Positions 1-9,142 of a stretch of 23,423 nucleotides of DNA are shown here, piece after piece; the first letter of the stretch is position 1; each line of letters starts with the position of its first letter. The DNA is from Paenibacillus sabinae T27 (GTDB taxonomy: Bacteria; Bacillota; Bacilli; Paenibacillales; Paenibacillaceae). The stretch lies in contig NZ_CP004078.1 of the NCBI RefSeq assembly GCF_000612505.1, positions 4,492,501 through 4,515,923 on the forward strand, given 5' to 3'. A program made the position numbers and the translations under genes. The notes under the pieces are model-generated. The model did not search any database and was not told where the DNA came from. It saw only the letters and a program-made list of their open reading frames with translations.

Positions 1-573
1 GCACACGGTTTCAGGTACTGTTTCACTCCCCTTCCGGGGTGCTTTTCACCTTTCCCTCACGGTACTGTTTCACTATCGGTCGCCAGGGAGTATTTAGCCT
101 TGGCAGATGGTCCTGCCGGATTCATACGGGGTTTCACGTGCCCCGCACTACTCGGGATCCGTCTCGGAGGGAATAGAATTTCAAGTACAGGGCTTTTACC
201 TTCTTTGGCGGGCCTTTCCAGACCTCTTCGTTTACTCGATTCCTTTGTAACTCCATGTGAGACGTCCCACAACCCCAGGGAGCAAGCTCCCTGGTTTAGG
301 CTGTTCCGCGTTCGCTCGCCGCTACTGACGGAATCACTCTTGTTTTCTCTTCCTCAGGGTACTTAGATGTTTCAGTTCCCCTGGTCTGCCTCTACCCACC
401 CTATGAATTCAGATGGAAGTGACTGTGCATTACCACAGCCGGGTTTCCCCATTCGGACACCCCCGGATCAAAGCTTGCTTACAGCTCCCCGAGGCCTTTT
501 CGTTGTTCGCCACGTCCTTCGTCGGCTCCTGGCGCCTAGGCATCCTCCGTGTGCTCTTAATAGCTTAACCAAT
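1..573 (-). rRNA. 23S ribosomal RNA, 5' portion (partial)
   Basis: The minus strand reads the conserved start of 23S rRNA. The 5' end (GGTTAAGCTATTAAGAGCAC, about 573 down to 554) is followed by the conserved ACGGAGGATGCCTAGGCGCC stretch. The gene runs off the left edge, so only about the first 570 nt of roughly 2.9 kb are present. It is the second gene of the rRNA operon, downstream of the 16S at 776-2336. The exact mature 5' end is inferred by similarity and may be off by a few bases. Confidence 0.97.
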
Positions 574-775
574 TAAGCACTTTATCTTCACTTGATCAAT
601 CGCTTGACACAAGCTCAGCTAAAAGATGTTCTAAAACGCAATTTTCGTTTCGGTATCCAGTTTTCAAGGATCAAGTTGAGAGTTTGAGCTCTCAAAACTG
701 AGCAACGAGTGAGCAACTAGCCAGAATGGCTAGATTTAAGATTTGAATGTTTCCGCTGCGGGAAACGATTCTCCA
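574..775 (-). other. 16S-23S internal transcribed spacer without tRNA
   Basis: About 200 nt lie between the 16S 3' end and the 23S 5' end. I see no tRNA cloverleaf, no TTCGA T-arm and no CCA end. It holds two processing sequences. One, at 694-713, pairs with the 16S leader. The other, at 653-674, is the Bacillus-type TTGATCCTTGAAAACTGGATAC motif (minus strand), expected to pair with sequence beyond the 23S 3' end outside the window. Confidence 0.85.
694..713 (-). repeat. 16S processing stem, 3' arm
   Basis: This 20-nt segment is the reverse complement of 2392-2411 with one mismatch. In the precursor transcript the two arms bracket the whole 16S and would form a long duplex, the typical substrate for RNase III-type excision of pre-16S. 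Pairing is read from the sequence; processing by RNase III is inferred from other bacteria. Confidence 0.75.
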
Positions 776-2336
<1,561 letters not shown>

Positions 2337-2391
2337 GGTAGAGCCGATAGCTCATTCAAACAAACTGACGAGAATTTCTTCTCATTTTATA

Positions 2392-2411
2392 CTCACTCGT
2401 TGTTCAGTTTT
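2392..2411 (-). repeat. 16S processing stem, 5' arm
   Basis: This is the leader partner of 694-713 (19 of 20 positions complementary). It is part of the TTGATCTTTGAAAACTGAAC motif that precedes 16S genes in Bacillales. The same motif, slightly changed, recurs in direct orientation before the 23S (653-674). Confidence 0.75.
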
Positions 2412-2465
2412 CAAAGATCAAAGTCTCTTTCAGTGCGTCGCCGTGTCTCTTGCAGCGACCTTTAT

Positions 2466-2495
2466 AATATATCACATCTTCTCCGTTTTAGTCAA
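2466..2495 (-). promoter_or_regulatory. rRNA promoter, gene-proximal
   Basis: On the minus strand, -35 TTGACT (2495-2490), 18-nt spacer, -10 TATATT (2471-2466) preceded by TG one base upstream (extended -10). Transcription would start near 2459, about 120 nt before the mature 16S. It shares the layout and the TGTGATAWATTATAA core with the second promoter 95 bp upstream, as expected for tandem Bacillus rrn promoters. Confidence 0.8.
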
Positions 2496-2560
2496 CCTTT
2501 TTTTCAAAATCCATTATCTGGTTCTTATTAAAAGGTTTCCGCTCCAGAGGGACGAGTTAT

Positions 2561-2590
2561 AATTTATCACATGAATGAGTGGGTAGTCAA
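2561..2590 (-). promoter_or_regulatory. rRNA promoter, gene-distal
   Basis: On the minus strand, -35 TTGACT (2590-2585), 18-nt spacer, -10 TAAATT (2566-2561) with an extended TG. It is a near copy of the proximal promoter. It sits just after the terminator at 2602-2630, so rRNA transcription is insulated from ygxA. Confidence 0.78.
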
Positions 2591-2601
2591 CCATAAATAA
2601 A

Positions 2602-2630
2602 TAAAAAAAAGAGAGCGCCGAGCCTCTCCA
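2602..2630 (-). terminator. Intrinsic terminator after ygxA
   Basis: The minus strand shows GAGAG...CTCTC arms around a GC-rich loop, followed by eight T residues. It lies 38 nt beyond the ygxA stop and before the rRNA promoters. The stem is short, so strength is uncertain. Confidence 0.6.
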
Positions 2631-2667
2631 ATTCAAAACCCTTCATATTTAACATAAGGTCAATATA

Positions 2668-3540
2668 TTATAATGTATATCGTATCGGATACCTGCCGCC
2701 CGCATCGGCCCAGGACGCCATTTCTCTTACCAATGAGCGGGATGTCAGCTTGCGAAGGACCAAAGGCAGTTCCGCTTCCACATCTTTGAGTCCCGGAAGA
2801 GCGAGAAGCTCCTCTATGCTGCACGGCTCTTTGCGGTCTCTCAATAGATCAAGAAGCCATTTGCAGCAATCCCCCATTTTGGACATAAGAGAGAACTCAC
2901 AAGCAAGCTGAACAAGCTCAATTCTTTGTTCCATCGTTTCGCCGCTGATCGTCAATTCATCGTACAGCTTGTATACCGAGTTGTTGAGATTCTTCACCTG
3001 CTCCCATACCGCCGGCATCGGATAATGACCAGCCTCGCTGACCTCCAGCCGAGCCCAATGATACAGGGCAACCAAGATACAATTGTACGAATCCATGTAG
3101 CAGCCTGCCTGCAAGTAACGTTTGGATTTCACATGCATATGCAGAAACCTGGCAAATTCCAAGAACAGTACCCGTTCTCTAAGTGGCTGCTCAAAGCGAA
3201 TCACTTCTTCGCGGAGCCTCTCCAGGATTCCTTTTGGATCCCAAATGATTTCACCCTCCAGGAGGCAGGTAACCCGCTCATTATTGTCCCCTGTGATGAT
3301 CGAACGCTCCAGCATCGAACGACCGACGCGGAGAGTCTGAGTCCGAAATTCGCCTGCAACCATATGATCAATCAGTCGGTTTTCTGCCCCGTTCTCATGA
3401 AGAATCAATATGACTTTATCAAAGTCGTGAAGCAGAGCACTCTGAAAAAGAGCATTTCCTTGGGACCCCAAAACAATCGCTCCCAGAGCATTCACGTCAA
3501 AAATATCTCCATTTAATAATGTCAGATTGGATAATTCCAT
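2668..3540 (-). CDS. ygxA: YgxA-like nucleotidyltransferase-like protein
   Basis: A 290-residue protein of the YgxA family, annotated in Bacillales as nucleotidyltransferase-like with a C-terminal winged-helix-like part. I recognise it from the overall sequence, its length and its position directly upstream of an rrn operon. I see no clear catalytic GS...DxD nucleotidyltransferase motif, so the fold may be kept without activity. The frame is open to 3555 through a TTG and an ATG, but I chose the ATG at 3540 because GGAGG lies 5 nt before it and would otherwise be inside the coding region. It is divergent from ygzB (about 140 bp apart) and ends in a terminator before the rRNA promoters. The biochemical role of this family is not known to me. 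Confidence 0.85.
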   Translation of the reverse strand: MELSNLTLLNGDIFDVNALGAIVLGSQGNALFQSALLHDFDKVILILHENGAENRLIDHMVAGEFRTQTLRVGRSMLERSIITGDNNERVTCLLEGEIIWDPKGILERLREEVIRFEQPLRERVLFLEFARFLHMHVKSKRYLQAGCYMDSYNCILVALYHWARLEVSEAGHYPMPAVWEQVKNLNNSVYKLYDELTISGETMEQRIELVQLACEFSLMSKMGDCCKWLLDLLRDRKEPCSIEELLALPGLKDVEAELPLVLRKLTSRSLVREMASWADAGGRYPIRYTL

Positions 3541-3679
3541 ATCGTCCTCCATCAAATTTGGCGATTTTGCGTCAATTCAGTTATAATTCTTTTATCTTAG
3601 AATCTTAATCTATTAATTCTACATATTGATGTCAGTTCCTTCTGGACGACCGAACTATATTTAGTGGGAGAAAATACTC

Positions 3680-4045
3680 ATGATGTTTAAATCCGCTAAG
3701 ATTAACGCATTTCGCACTTGGGGTCTGCTGCTGACGATGCTCGGTATGGGGCTTATGATTCTGGGTACAGCGGGCATTGTGTTCTGGGGTCAGGCAGGTA
3801 AAATTGTCGCCGGAATCGGTCTTGTAATCGGCCTGGTTTCGATGGTCGCCAGTCTTGTAATTTATTTTTGGGCAGGTATGCTCTCCACAAGCGCCGTTCA
3901 AGTAGAATGTCCAGAGTGCGGCAAACGGACCAAAATGCTCGGCAAAACAGACCGCTGCATGTTCTGCCATACGATTCTTACCCTGGACCCTGAGCAGGCG
4001 ACCATTACCTCCGAGCAGCTTAAAGACGGGAAGGCTGAACGGTAA
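3680..4045 (+). CDS. ygzB: YgzB family small membrane protein (UPF0295/DUF2614)
   Basis: A 121-residue membrane protein with two hydrophobic segments (about residues 15-36 and 42-66). A short cytoplasmic-type tail follows with a zinc-ribbon-like pattern CPECG (about 76-80) and CMFC (about 93-96). Sequence and length (Bacillus YgzB is about 117 residues) match the UPF0295 family, function unknown. GGGAG lies about 10 nt before the ATG. It is the only plus-strand gene in the left half, divergent from ygxA and convergent with the GH18 gene, with a shared terminator at 4095-4135. The rrn-ygxA-ygzB-perR linkage seen in B. subtilis supports the identification. Confidence 0.88.
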   Translation: MMFKSAKINAFRTWGLLLTMLGMGLMILGTAGIVFWGQAGKIVAGIGLVIGLVSMVASLVIYFWAGMLSTSAVQVECPECGKRTKMLGKTDRCMFCHTILTLDPEQATITSEQLKDGKAER

Positions 4046-4094
4046 AGGAGTTCTGGCGCAGCAAAAAGGGATGCCGGCGCAGGCAACCGGCATC

Positions 4095-4135
4095 AAAAAA
4101 AGAGGCTCTCCAATCGTCGGAGAGACCTCTTTTTT
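4095..4135. terminator. Bidirectional terminator between ygzB and GH18 gene
   Basis: An inverted repeat AAAGAGG-CTCTCC / GGAGAG-A-CCTCTTT, with A residues on one flank and T residues on the other, lies between two convergent genes. It can end transcription from both sides. One base bulges in the stem. Confidence 0.85.
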
Positions 4136-4169
4136 CAATGAAGGATTATATAAATGCCGTTCAGCCGTA

Positions 4170-5882
4170 TTATTGATGTATTCCGTGCAGTGTATTCCAA
4201 GCGGAATCATCCGCAAAGCTTCGGTTCCAAGAGGCAATTCCCCCAAGCTTCAAAGACTTGGCCAGTTCCACTCTCGATTTAAGCGAAACCTTGTCCTCAA
4301 TCCATATTTTGCGGAGAGCTCCGTTTTCCTTATATTCCACGTAGTTTTGGCCTGTATCTTTGGAAAGCACGGGCTTAAGCTTCTTGGAGCGGATGATTTC
4401 GGCAACGGCCTCCATCCCCACCGCCTTGGAGCTTACTTTGTTCTTCCCTTCAACCTTCTGTTCGGTCCAAATACGCGTATACAGGGGAACTCCCAAAACC
4501 AGCTTGCGGGCCGGCACCGAGTCCTCTTCAAGAATCCGCTCAACGGCGTTCTGTGACCAGGACAGGGATGCCACCGAACCGGCTTCAGGGCTGGATGCCC
4601 AATGCTCGTCATAGGCCATAACGATAATAAAATCGGCCAACTCCCCCAGCGCGCGCCGGTCGAGAAAGAGCGACCACATTTCGCTGTTCGACTTTGGGGT
4701 GACGTCAATGGAAAGAACGAGATTTTTAGCTTGGGCCATCGGCTTCAGCTCGCGGATAAATTGTGTGACACTGCCGCCGTCCTTGGTATATACATTTTCA
4801 AAGTCGATATTGATGCCGTCGAGATTGTAAAGGTCGCAGTATTCCAGCAGCTGTACGATCGTCCTCATCCGTTTGTCATAGGTGGATAGCGCCTGTGTGG
4901 TCAAGTCAGGATCGAAGCTGTTGCTCAGCAGCCCCCAGACTTCCATTCCCCGGCCGTGAGCCCATGACACATAAGCCTGATCCGCCTGGCTTCGCACATT
5001 GCCCTCGCCGTCCACAATTTTAAACCAGGTGGGGCTTACGACATTTACACCGGTCAGCTTGCCGATGGAAGCGGGATTAGGATTGCGGTTATACACGGCT
5101 TCCCAGGTAAGATTTACGGCTTTACCATCCCAGCGGCGTTCCGCCCGGGTTGGAGCCGAGGGCTTCTTTTTCACCGTTTTGGTTCCGGTCTTGGCTATCT
5201 CCGATGCCTTTACATAACCTGCGTATCCGGTGTCCATTTGAACGTACAGCCATCCTTCCTGACGCCCCCAGATTCTCAGTTTGGTTCCTGCCTTCATTTT
5301 GGCCAGGGCGGGCGCATGAATCGTCGGCTTGGTCCGCAGCGCGGCTTTTTTGTCCTGCACTTGTCCCAGCTGTACCGTTTCTCCGGCTGTCATAATCAGA
5401 ACCGCGCCCGTATCGGCATTCTCCTGCACATCAAGACCGTATAAGCTTTTGAGCGTCTCGGCCGGCAAATAGGTTATCCCGCCGCGCTCTTCAGGTGCCA
5501 GCCGAAGCTGAATCGGCTTATTGTTAAGACTGGCTGACTTCTTCTCCGCCTGCATATATAAAAGCTCGCTGTCCGTCGTAAGAATGACCGACTTCGTCCC
5601 GGCTTCATACCGAATGGAAGAGTCGACGTTTTTTTGCAAAAGTGGAAGCGGCAGCAGCAGGCTCTCCCCTGAACCGGAAGCGAAATAGCCGGTATAATTG
5701 CCCTTGACAAAAATCGGCTTGTCCTTCCCTTTCCACTCCGGGTCTACTTGAAGGGGATTGGGAAGCACGTAAAAAATGACCGCATATGCCGCTGCCGCAA
5801 TAATAAGCAGGCCCGAGAGCCTGCGAAGAAGCCCGGCTCGTCTGCCGGGGCGTCCGCGTCTATATTTCTGTCTTTTGTTCAA
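4170..5882 (-). CDS. Membrane-anchored GH18 glycoside hydrolase with SH3 domain
   Basis: A 570-residue extracytoplasmic enzyme. A basic N-terminus (KRQKYRRGRPGRR) precedes one membrane helix (about 22-41), likely an uncleaved anchor. Residues about 55-170 resemble the stalk-like (copper amine oxidase N-terminal-type) domain common in Paenibacillus cell-surface proteins. Residues about 175-230 fit a bacterial SH3 cell-wall-binding domain (LRTKPTIHAPALAKMKAGTK). Residues about 253-568 form a GH18 barrel with the motif DGINIDFE at 355-362. Glu362 is the expected catalytic acid, and MAYDEHW (422-428) and the C-terminal GGIASWNR strand are also typical. Family members cleave beta-1,4 linkages next to N-acetylglucosamine; with this wall-binding architecture, peptidoglycan is a more likely substrate than chitin (inference). 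It lies between perR and ygzB and shares the terminator at 4095-4135. Confidence 0.9.
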   Translation of the reverse strand: MNKRQKYRRGRPGRRAGLLRRLSGLLIIAAAAYAVIFYVLPNPLQVDPEWKGKDKPIFVKGNYTGYFASGSGESLLLPLPLLQKNVDSSIRYEAGTKSVILTTDSELLYMQAEKKSASLNNKPIQLRLAPEERGGITYLPAETLKSLYGLDVQENADTGAVLIMTAGETVQLGQVQDKKAALRTKPTIHAPALAKMKAGTKLRIWGRQEGWLYVQMDTGYAGYVKASEIAKTGTKTVKKKPSAPTRAERRWDGKAVNLTWEAVYNRNPNPASIGKLTGVNVVSPTWFKIVDGEGNVRSQADQAYVSWAHGRGMEVWGLLSNSFDPDLTTQALSTYDKRMRTIVQLLEYCDLYNLDGINIDFENVYTKDGGSVTQFIRELKPMAQAKNLVLSIDVTPKSNSEMWSLFLDRRALGELADFIIVMAYDEHWASSPEAGSVASLSWSQNAVERILEEDSVPARKLVLGVPLYTRIWTEQKVEGKNKVSSKAVGMEAVAEIIRSKKLKPVLSKDTGQNYVEYKENGALRKIWIEDKVSLKSRVELAKSLKLGGIASWNRSFADDSAWNTLHGIHQ

Positions 5883-5931
5883 AATACATCCTCCGTACCC
5901 TGCTGGATTTAAAGTTAGAGAAATGCTGCTA

Positions 5932-5981
5932 CAAAAAAGAAAACGTGAGGCATCCGCGTTAGATTCGGACTCCGCACGTTG
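5932..5981 (-). terminator. Possible terminator after perR
   Basis: On the minus strand AACGTG...CACGTT arms enclose a second short CCG/CGG pairing and are followed by TTTCTTTTTT. The stem is interrupted and the loop large, so this is weak evidence. The 180-bp gap between perR and the GH18 gene contains nothing else I can name. Confidence 0.35.
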
Positions 5982-6062
5982 TCATTGCTTTTCAGGCAAA
6001 GCGTCCACTGCCCTTAAAGAAGCGGCGGAGTCTTGCGCTATACTGTATTACCGTTTCAGTTA

Positions 6063-6512
6063 TTAATGCTGTTTGTTCGAGCAGCATCCGCAAATGCCGT
6101 ACAGTTCCATGCGCAATCCGTTTACTTTGAAGCCGGTAGCCTTCTCCGCCTCAAGTTCAACCTCATGCAGTGAAGGATAACTGAAATCTTCGATTTTGCC
6201 GCACTCCTGGCATATGATGTGGTAATGGTCGGATACATTGGCGTCGAAGCGGCTGGAGTTGTCGCCGTATGTCAGCTCGCGGACCATTCCCGCTTCCATA
6301 AACATCTTGAGATTATTGTACACGGTGGCAACGCTCATGCTTGGAAACTTCGGTTCCAGCGCACGATAAATCTCATCAGCGGTAGGATGATTCATCGCTT
6401 CCATCAAGTAGGTTAAAATCGCATGACGCTGTGGCGTAATACGGACCCCCGTTGTCTTCAGTTGTTCCAATGCGTGCTGTACACCGCTTCCCATTCCTGT
6501 CACCGCCTTCAC
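6063..6512 (-). CDS. perR: PerR, peroxide-sensing Fur-family repressor
   Basis: A 149-residue Fur-family regulator very like B. subtilis PerR (shared stretches include GVRITPQRHAIL, SVATVYNNL and SDHYH). The N-terminal winged helix spans about 15-90 and the dimerisation domain 91-149. The regulatory metal site is complete: His42, Asp90, His96, His98 and Asp109 (B. subtilis His37, Asp85, His91, His93, Asp104). Asp at 109 separates PerR from Fur and Zur. The structural zinc site is Cys101/Cys104 and Cys141/Cys144. With Fe bound, the two histidines are oxidised by peroxide and DNA is released, inducing catalase, ahpCF-type and Dps genes elsewhere. Its own promoter at 6548-6577 carries two candidate PerR boxes, suggesting autoregulation. 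The N-terminus is about five residues longer than in B. subtilis. Confidence 0.96.
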   Translation of the reverse strand: MKAVTGMGSGVQHALEQLKTTGVRITPQRHAILTYLMEAMNHPTADEIYRALEPKFPSMSVATVYNNLKMFMEAGMVRELTYGDNSSRFDANVSDHYHIICQECGKIEDFSYPSLHEVELEAEKATGFKVNGLRMELYGICGCCSNKQH

Positions 6513-6539
6513 ATCTAAGTCATGAGTAAATAAACGTTA

Positions 6540-6554
6540 TTGTATTTATTGTAA
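6540..6554. promoter_or_regulatory. Candidate PerR box overlapping the perR -10
   Basis: TTGTATTTATTGTAA matches the PerR consensus TTATAATNATTATAA at 11 of 14 defined positions. It covers the -10 element and the predicted start site, so binding would block RNA polymerase. Confidence 0.5.
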
Positions 6555-6577
6555 GACCGGTTCTTCAGTATTGTCAA
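6548..6577 (-). promoter_or_regulatory. perR promoter (SigA type)
   Basis: On the minus strand, a consensus -35 TTGACA (6577-6572), 18-nt spacer and -10 TACAAT (6553-6548). Transcription would start near 6541, giving a leader of about 30 nt. Candidate PerR boxes overlap the -10 and lie upstream of the -35. Confidence 0.75.
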
Positions 6578-6590
6578 CGCGATCGGTTAA

Positions 6591-6605
6591 TTATACTGAT
6601 TATTA
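6591..6605. promoter_or_regulatory. Candidate PerR box upstream of perR
   Basis: TTATACTGATTATTA matches TTATAATNATTATAA at 12 of 14 defined positions. It is centred about 21 bp upstream of the -35 element, between perR and the stop codon of the DUF4097 gene. Confidence 0.6.
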
Positions 6606-6625
6606 TTTGATAAAAATTAGTTTAT

Positions 6626-8551
6626 TCAATTTTTCCTCACATTTAGGTTGCTGTTTCCCTCGACGTTCACCTTGAACTCGCCTGTGCCAACTTTGCCGGA
6701 GACTGTTTTTTTGTCGATATCCAGTTCAGTGAAGTCCGTAACGATATCTCCGTAGCCGCTGGAACCTTTAATGGAATAATTCCCTTCTGTCGGCAAAAAC
6801 AGATGAATATCGCCAGCGGCGCTGTAAATATCCCAGTCCCCTTGGACATAAGGAGAGCGGATATCGATGATTCCATTAAGAGTCTGCGCGTTCAAAGCCG
6901 TTCTTGCTTCATTCACTTCGACATTGCCGTTCTTGGTGGAGACGTCGATATCGGCCCCGCTGCGCTGGGCGCGGATATTGCCGACAGCCGTTGAGAGCTT
7001 CAGCCTTCCCGCAACATCCCAAGCCTGCATATCGCCGCCGCTCGTGGACAGGTCCACATCTCCCTGGATTTCTCTGACCCTCACTTCCCCATTGTGGGTC
7101 TTTCCTACGATATTACCGAAAACCTTGTGCAAAATAATCGGTCCGTTGCCGGTTTCAAGATGGATGTCTTGGATCGCTTCCGTATTTTGCAGCGTGATGC
7201 CGCCGTTCATGGTCGTGATGTCCAGATTGAAACGGCGGCTGTCCGGAACGGCGATATCCAAATCCATTCGCGGCTGGCGCTTGCCCGATTCACCGTAGGC
7301 CTTGCCCTTAGTCGAAAGCTTGATGGCAGCTCCTTCGGTAACTTCAATGAACGACTGGTCCGATACCGCTTCCGCTCTTGCTCCGTCCAGCTGGTCGACC
7401 CATACGGTGGCGTTCACTTCAATATCATCAATGGGACTCCGGTGTACGACAATGTCCCCGTTAATGGCGTCAACGGTCAGCTTGGCAGACTGCAGCTCCA
7501 CCGGCACCGTTACAACGGGCTTCTGAAATTTGCTGCCCTTGGCCTCCCCATAATCGACGGCGGCCGCCGTTAAATTGAGACTGACCTTGTTCCACAGATG
7601 AAGATAATGCTCCTGCTCCGAGACAATAAACACGCTGGCGCCAAGCACAATCGCAAGCAGAAGGCCGCGGAGATCCAGACGGAATCTCGGACCGGTCCCC
7701 GCTCTTCGGGGCCGCCGAGCCAACATGCAGCCAAGCAAATATTCCACGCCCCAGATCACGGGAACGGCCGGCCACCATTTCAGCAGCAGCAGCATATCGT
7801 CGGTTCCCTTCAGCCAATCCCGAAACAGGATAATGCCGACTCCAGCCAGCAGGAAAGAGGCGGTAAAGCGGCCTACCCGGCGTTCTCTCCGGTCTCCTTG
7901 CCTAGACATGAACTTAATGCCCATTTCTCTTGCCGCAAAAAGCACTCCACCGGCGATCAAGAGTATGCCTATGGCCGCACCGGCATGATGCTCAATAAAA
8001 TACCGAAGCCATGGCGGTCTTTGCCGAAAAAGGAACAGCAGGATTCCGCCGACCAGCAGGAGCAGGCCGAATGAAATATCCGGTTCGCTGATCGAACGCC
8101 GGCGCCGCGCCTGAACGGATTGTGTATAGAACTCCGGGGGCACGGCCATTTTCCGGAGACGAACAATCCGGTCCGCCGATTGGAGGGCATCGTATACATT
8201 ATAGAAATAGACAACGGGAATAAACAGGGCCAGCAAAATCAAAAGCGGTACATTGATCTGCATGCCGATGGAAGAGAAATACAGCAGCGCCGCAATGTCC
8301 AAGGCAATCACAAACAGTAAGGATATCCCTTTCCGGACAAGGCCCACATAGAAATGACCGGCCCCGGGAATTACAGCCGACAGCAGGCCGGCTATGAATT
8401 TGCGCTTGGCTGGCTGCCGCTTTGTCCGGGGAGGAATGACTTCCGCTCCGCCGCTCTCTTCCTCCCGCCCAGACCGCTTGCCGCCCCGTTCCGTTATGGG
8501 TAAAGGCTCCCGTTCATTCATCGACAACGCTGTACGCGAATCATTTTTCAT
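6626..8551 (-). CDS. Multi-span membrane protein with LiaF-like/DUF4097 beta-repeat domain
   Basis: A 641-residue protein. A charged cytoplasmic N-terminus (1-50) is followed by about seven to eight membrane segments (roughly 52-70, 76-93, 101-119, 159-175, 190-207, 231-247, 259-277, 295-311). A soluble C-terminal part (about 340-641) is built of short repeated strands of the form 'G D I . V . T . N G . I', typical of the DUF4097 putative adhesin/beta-solenoid family and of LiaF-type proteins that sense envelope stress. The outer-face location of this domain is inferred from the last helix. AAGGAG lies 9-10 nt before the ATG. The GNAT gene ends 36 bp upstream, so the two are probably cotranscribed. 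No terminator is visible before perR, so some read-through into perR is possible. Confidence 0.78.
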   Translation of the reverse strand: MKNDSRTALSMNEREPLPITERGGKRSGREEESGGAEVIPPRTKRQPAKRKFIAGLLSAVIPGAGHFYVGLVRKGISLLFVIALDIAALLYFSSIGMQINVPLLILLALFIPVVYFYNVYDALQSADRIVRLRKMAVPPEFYTQSVQARRRRSISEPDISFGLLLLVGGILLFLFRQRPPWLRYFIEHHAGAAIGILLIAGGVLFAAREMGIKFMSRQGDRRERRVGRFTASFLLAGVGIILFRDWLKGTDDMLLLLKWWPAVPVIWGVEYLLGCMLARRPRRAGTGPRFRLDLRGLLLAIVLGASVFIVSEQEHYLHLWNKVSLNLTAAAVDYGEAKGSKFQKPVVTVPVELQSAKLTVDAINGDIVVHRSPIDDIEVNATVWVDQLDGARAEAVSDQSFIEVTEGAAIKLSTKGKAYGESGKRQPRMDLDIAVPDSRRFNLDITTMNGGITLQNTEAIQDIHLETGNGPIILHKVFGNIVGKTHNGEVRVREIQGDVDLSTSGGDMQAWDVAGRLKLSTAVGNIRAQRSGADIDVSTKNGNVEVNEARTALNAQTLNGIIDIRSPYVQGDWDIYSAAGDIHLFLPTEGNYSIKGSSGYGDIVTDFTELDIDKKTVSGKVGTGEFKVNVEGNSNLNVRKN

Positions 8552-8587
8552 CTGGACCGTCTCTCCTTCCCCGTGTAATTGCCGGAA

Positions 8588-9058
8588 TCAACGTTTACCG
8601 CTCCGGTTAAATTCGATCAATTCGACGCCGGGAGCCACTTCCGCGGATGAAACGGGAACAAAGCCATGCTTGGTGTATAAAGAAACGGCCGGCATATTCT
8701 TTTTGCCCGTAGACACGATAAAACGCTCCTTATCCGGATAAAGAGCGAATACATACTCGAGCAGCCGCCCGGCAATTCCTTGGCGAAAATGATCCGGACT
8801 CACCATCATCCGTGTAATCGTCAGGCTCTCGGGGTGTTCTTCTTCCGTGGCCACGGCACCGGACAATTCGCCGTCTTCACTGACGCAGCCGTAAAAATCC
8901 TCGCCGCAGCTTCTTAACGTATCCCGTGTCTCCAGCAGCGGAGGTATAGAATGAAACCCGATCAACTCCGCCTCCAGGCGATAGGCCTTATGCTGAAGGC
9001 TCCACAGACTTCCCAGAGTATCTTTGTCCTGCAGGTCCAGTTTCACGATTTTGGTCAT
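8588..9058 (-). CDS. GNAT family N-acetyltransferase
   Basis: A 156-residue single-domain GNAT enzyme. The acetyl-CoA-binding loop is seen as RMMVSPDHFRQGIAGRLLEY (about 85-104; Q/R-x-x-G-x-G/A-type motif A). A later strand and helix (SLYTKHGFVPV, about 127-137) is the usual GNAT motif B 'LY.k.GF'. It should transfer an acetyl group from acetyl-CoA to an amine; the substrate cannot be told from sequence. A strong AAGGAGA lies 8 nt before the ATG. It sits 84 bp after gatB, from which it is separated by a hairpin without a T-run, and just before the DUF4097 gene. Confidence 0.9.
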   Translation of the reverse strand: MTKIVKLDLQDKDTLGSLWSLQHKAYRLEAELIGFHSIPPLLETRDTLRSCGEDFYGCVSEDGELSGAVATEEEHPESLTITRMMVSPDHFRQGIAGRLLEYVFALYPDKERFIVSTGKKNMPAVSLYTKHGFVPVSSAEVAPGVELIEFNRSGKR

Positions 9059-9083
9059 ACCGGGTATCTCCTTATATATTGCC

Positions 9084-9111
9084 GAAGGCCTGTCGCTGCC
9101 GACAAGCCTTC
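9084..9111 (-). other. Strong intercistronic hairpin between gatB and the GNAT gene
   Basis: GAAGGC-T-TGTCG / CGACA-G-GCCTTC forms a stem of 11 pairs with one mismatch and a four-base loop. No T-run follows on the minus strand, so it is not a standard intrinsic terminator. It could slow 3'-to-5' decay of gatCAB mRNA or act with a terminator factor (inference). Confidence 0.6.
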
Positions 9112-9142
9112 AGTATTCATTACCCACTTATTGCATTTTATG

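Noticed and set aside
574..775. tRNA-Ile/tRNA-Ala in the rRNA spacer
   Set aside because: No cloverleaf, T-arm or CCA end can be found and the spacer is too short for both.
3541..3679. Promoters for ygxA and ygzB
   Set aside because: CTGACA-17-TAGATT on the minus strand and some AT-rich hexamers on the plus strand are possible, but no match is good enough to call.
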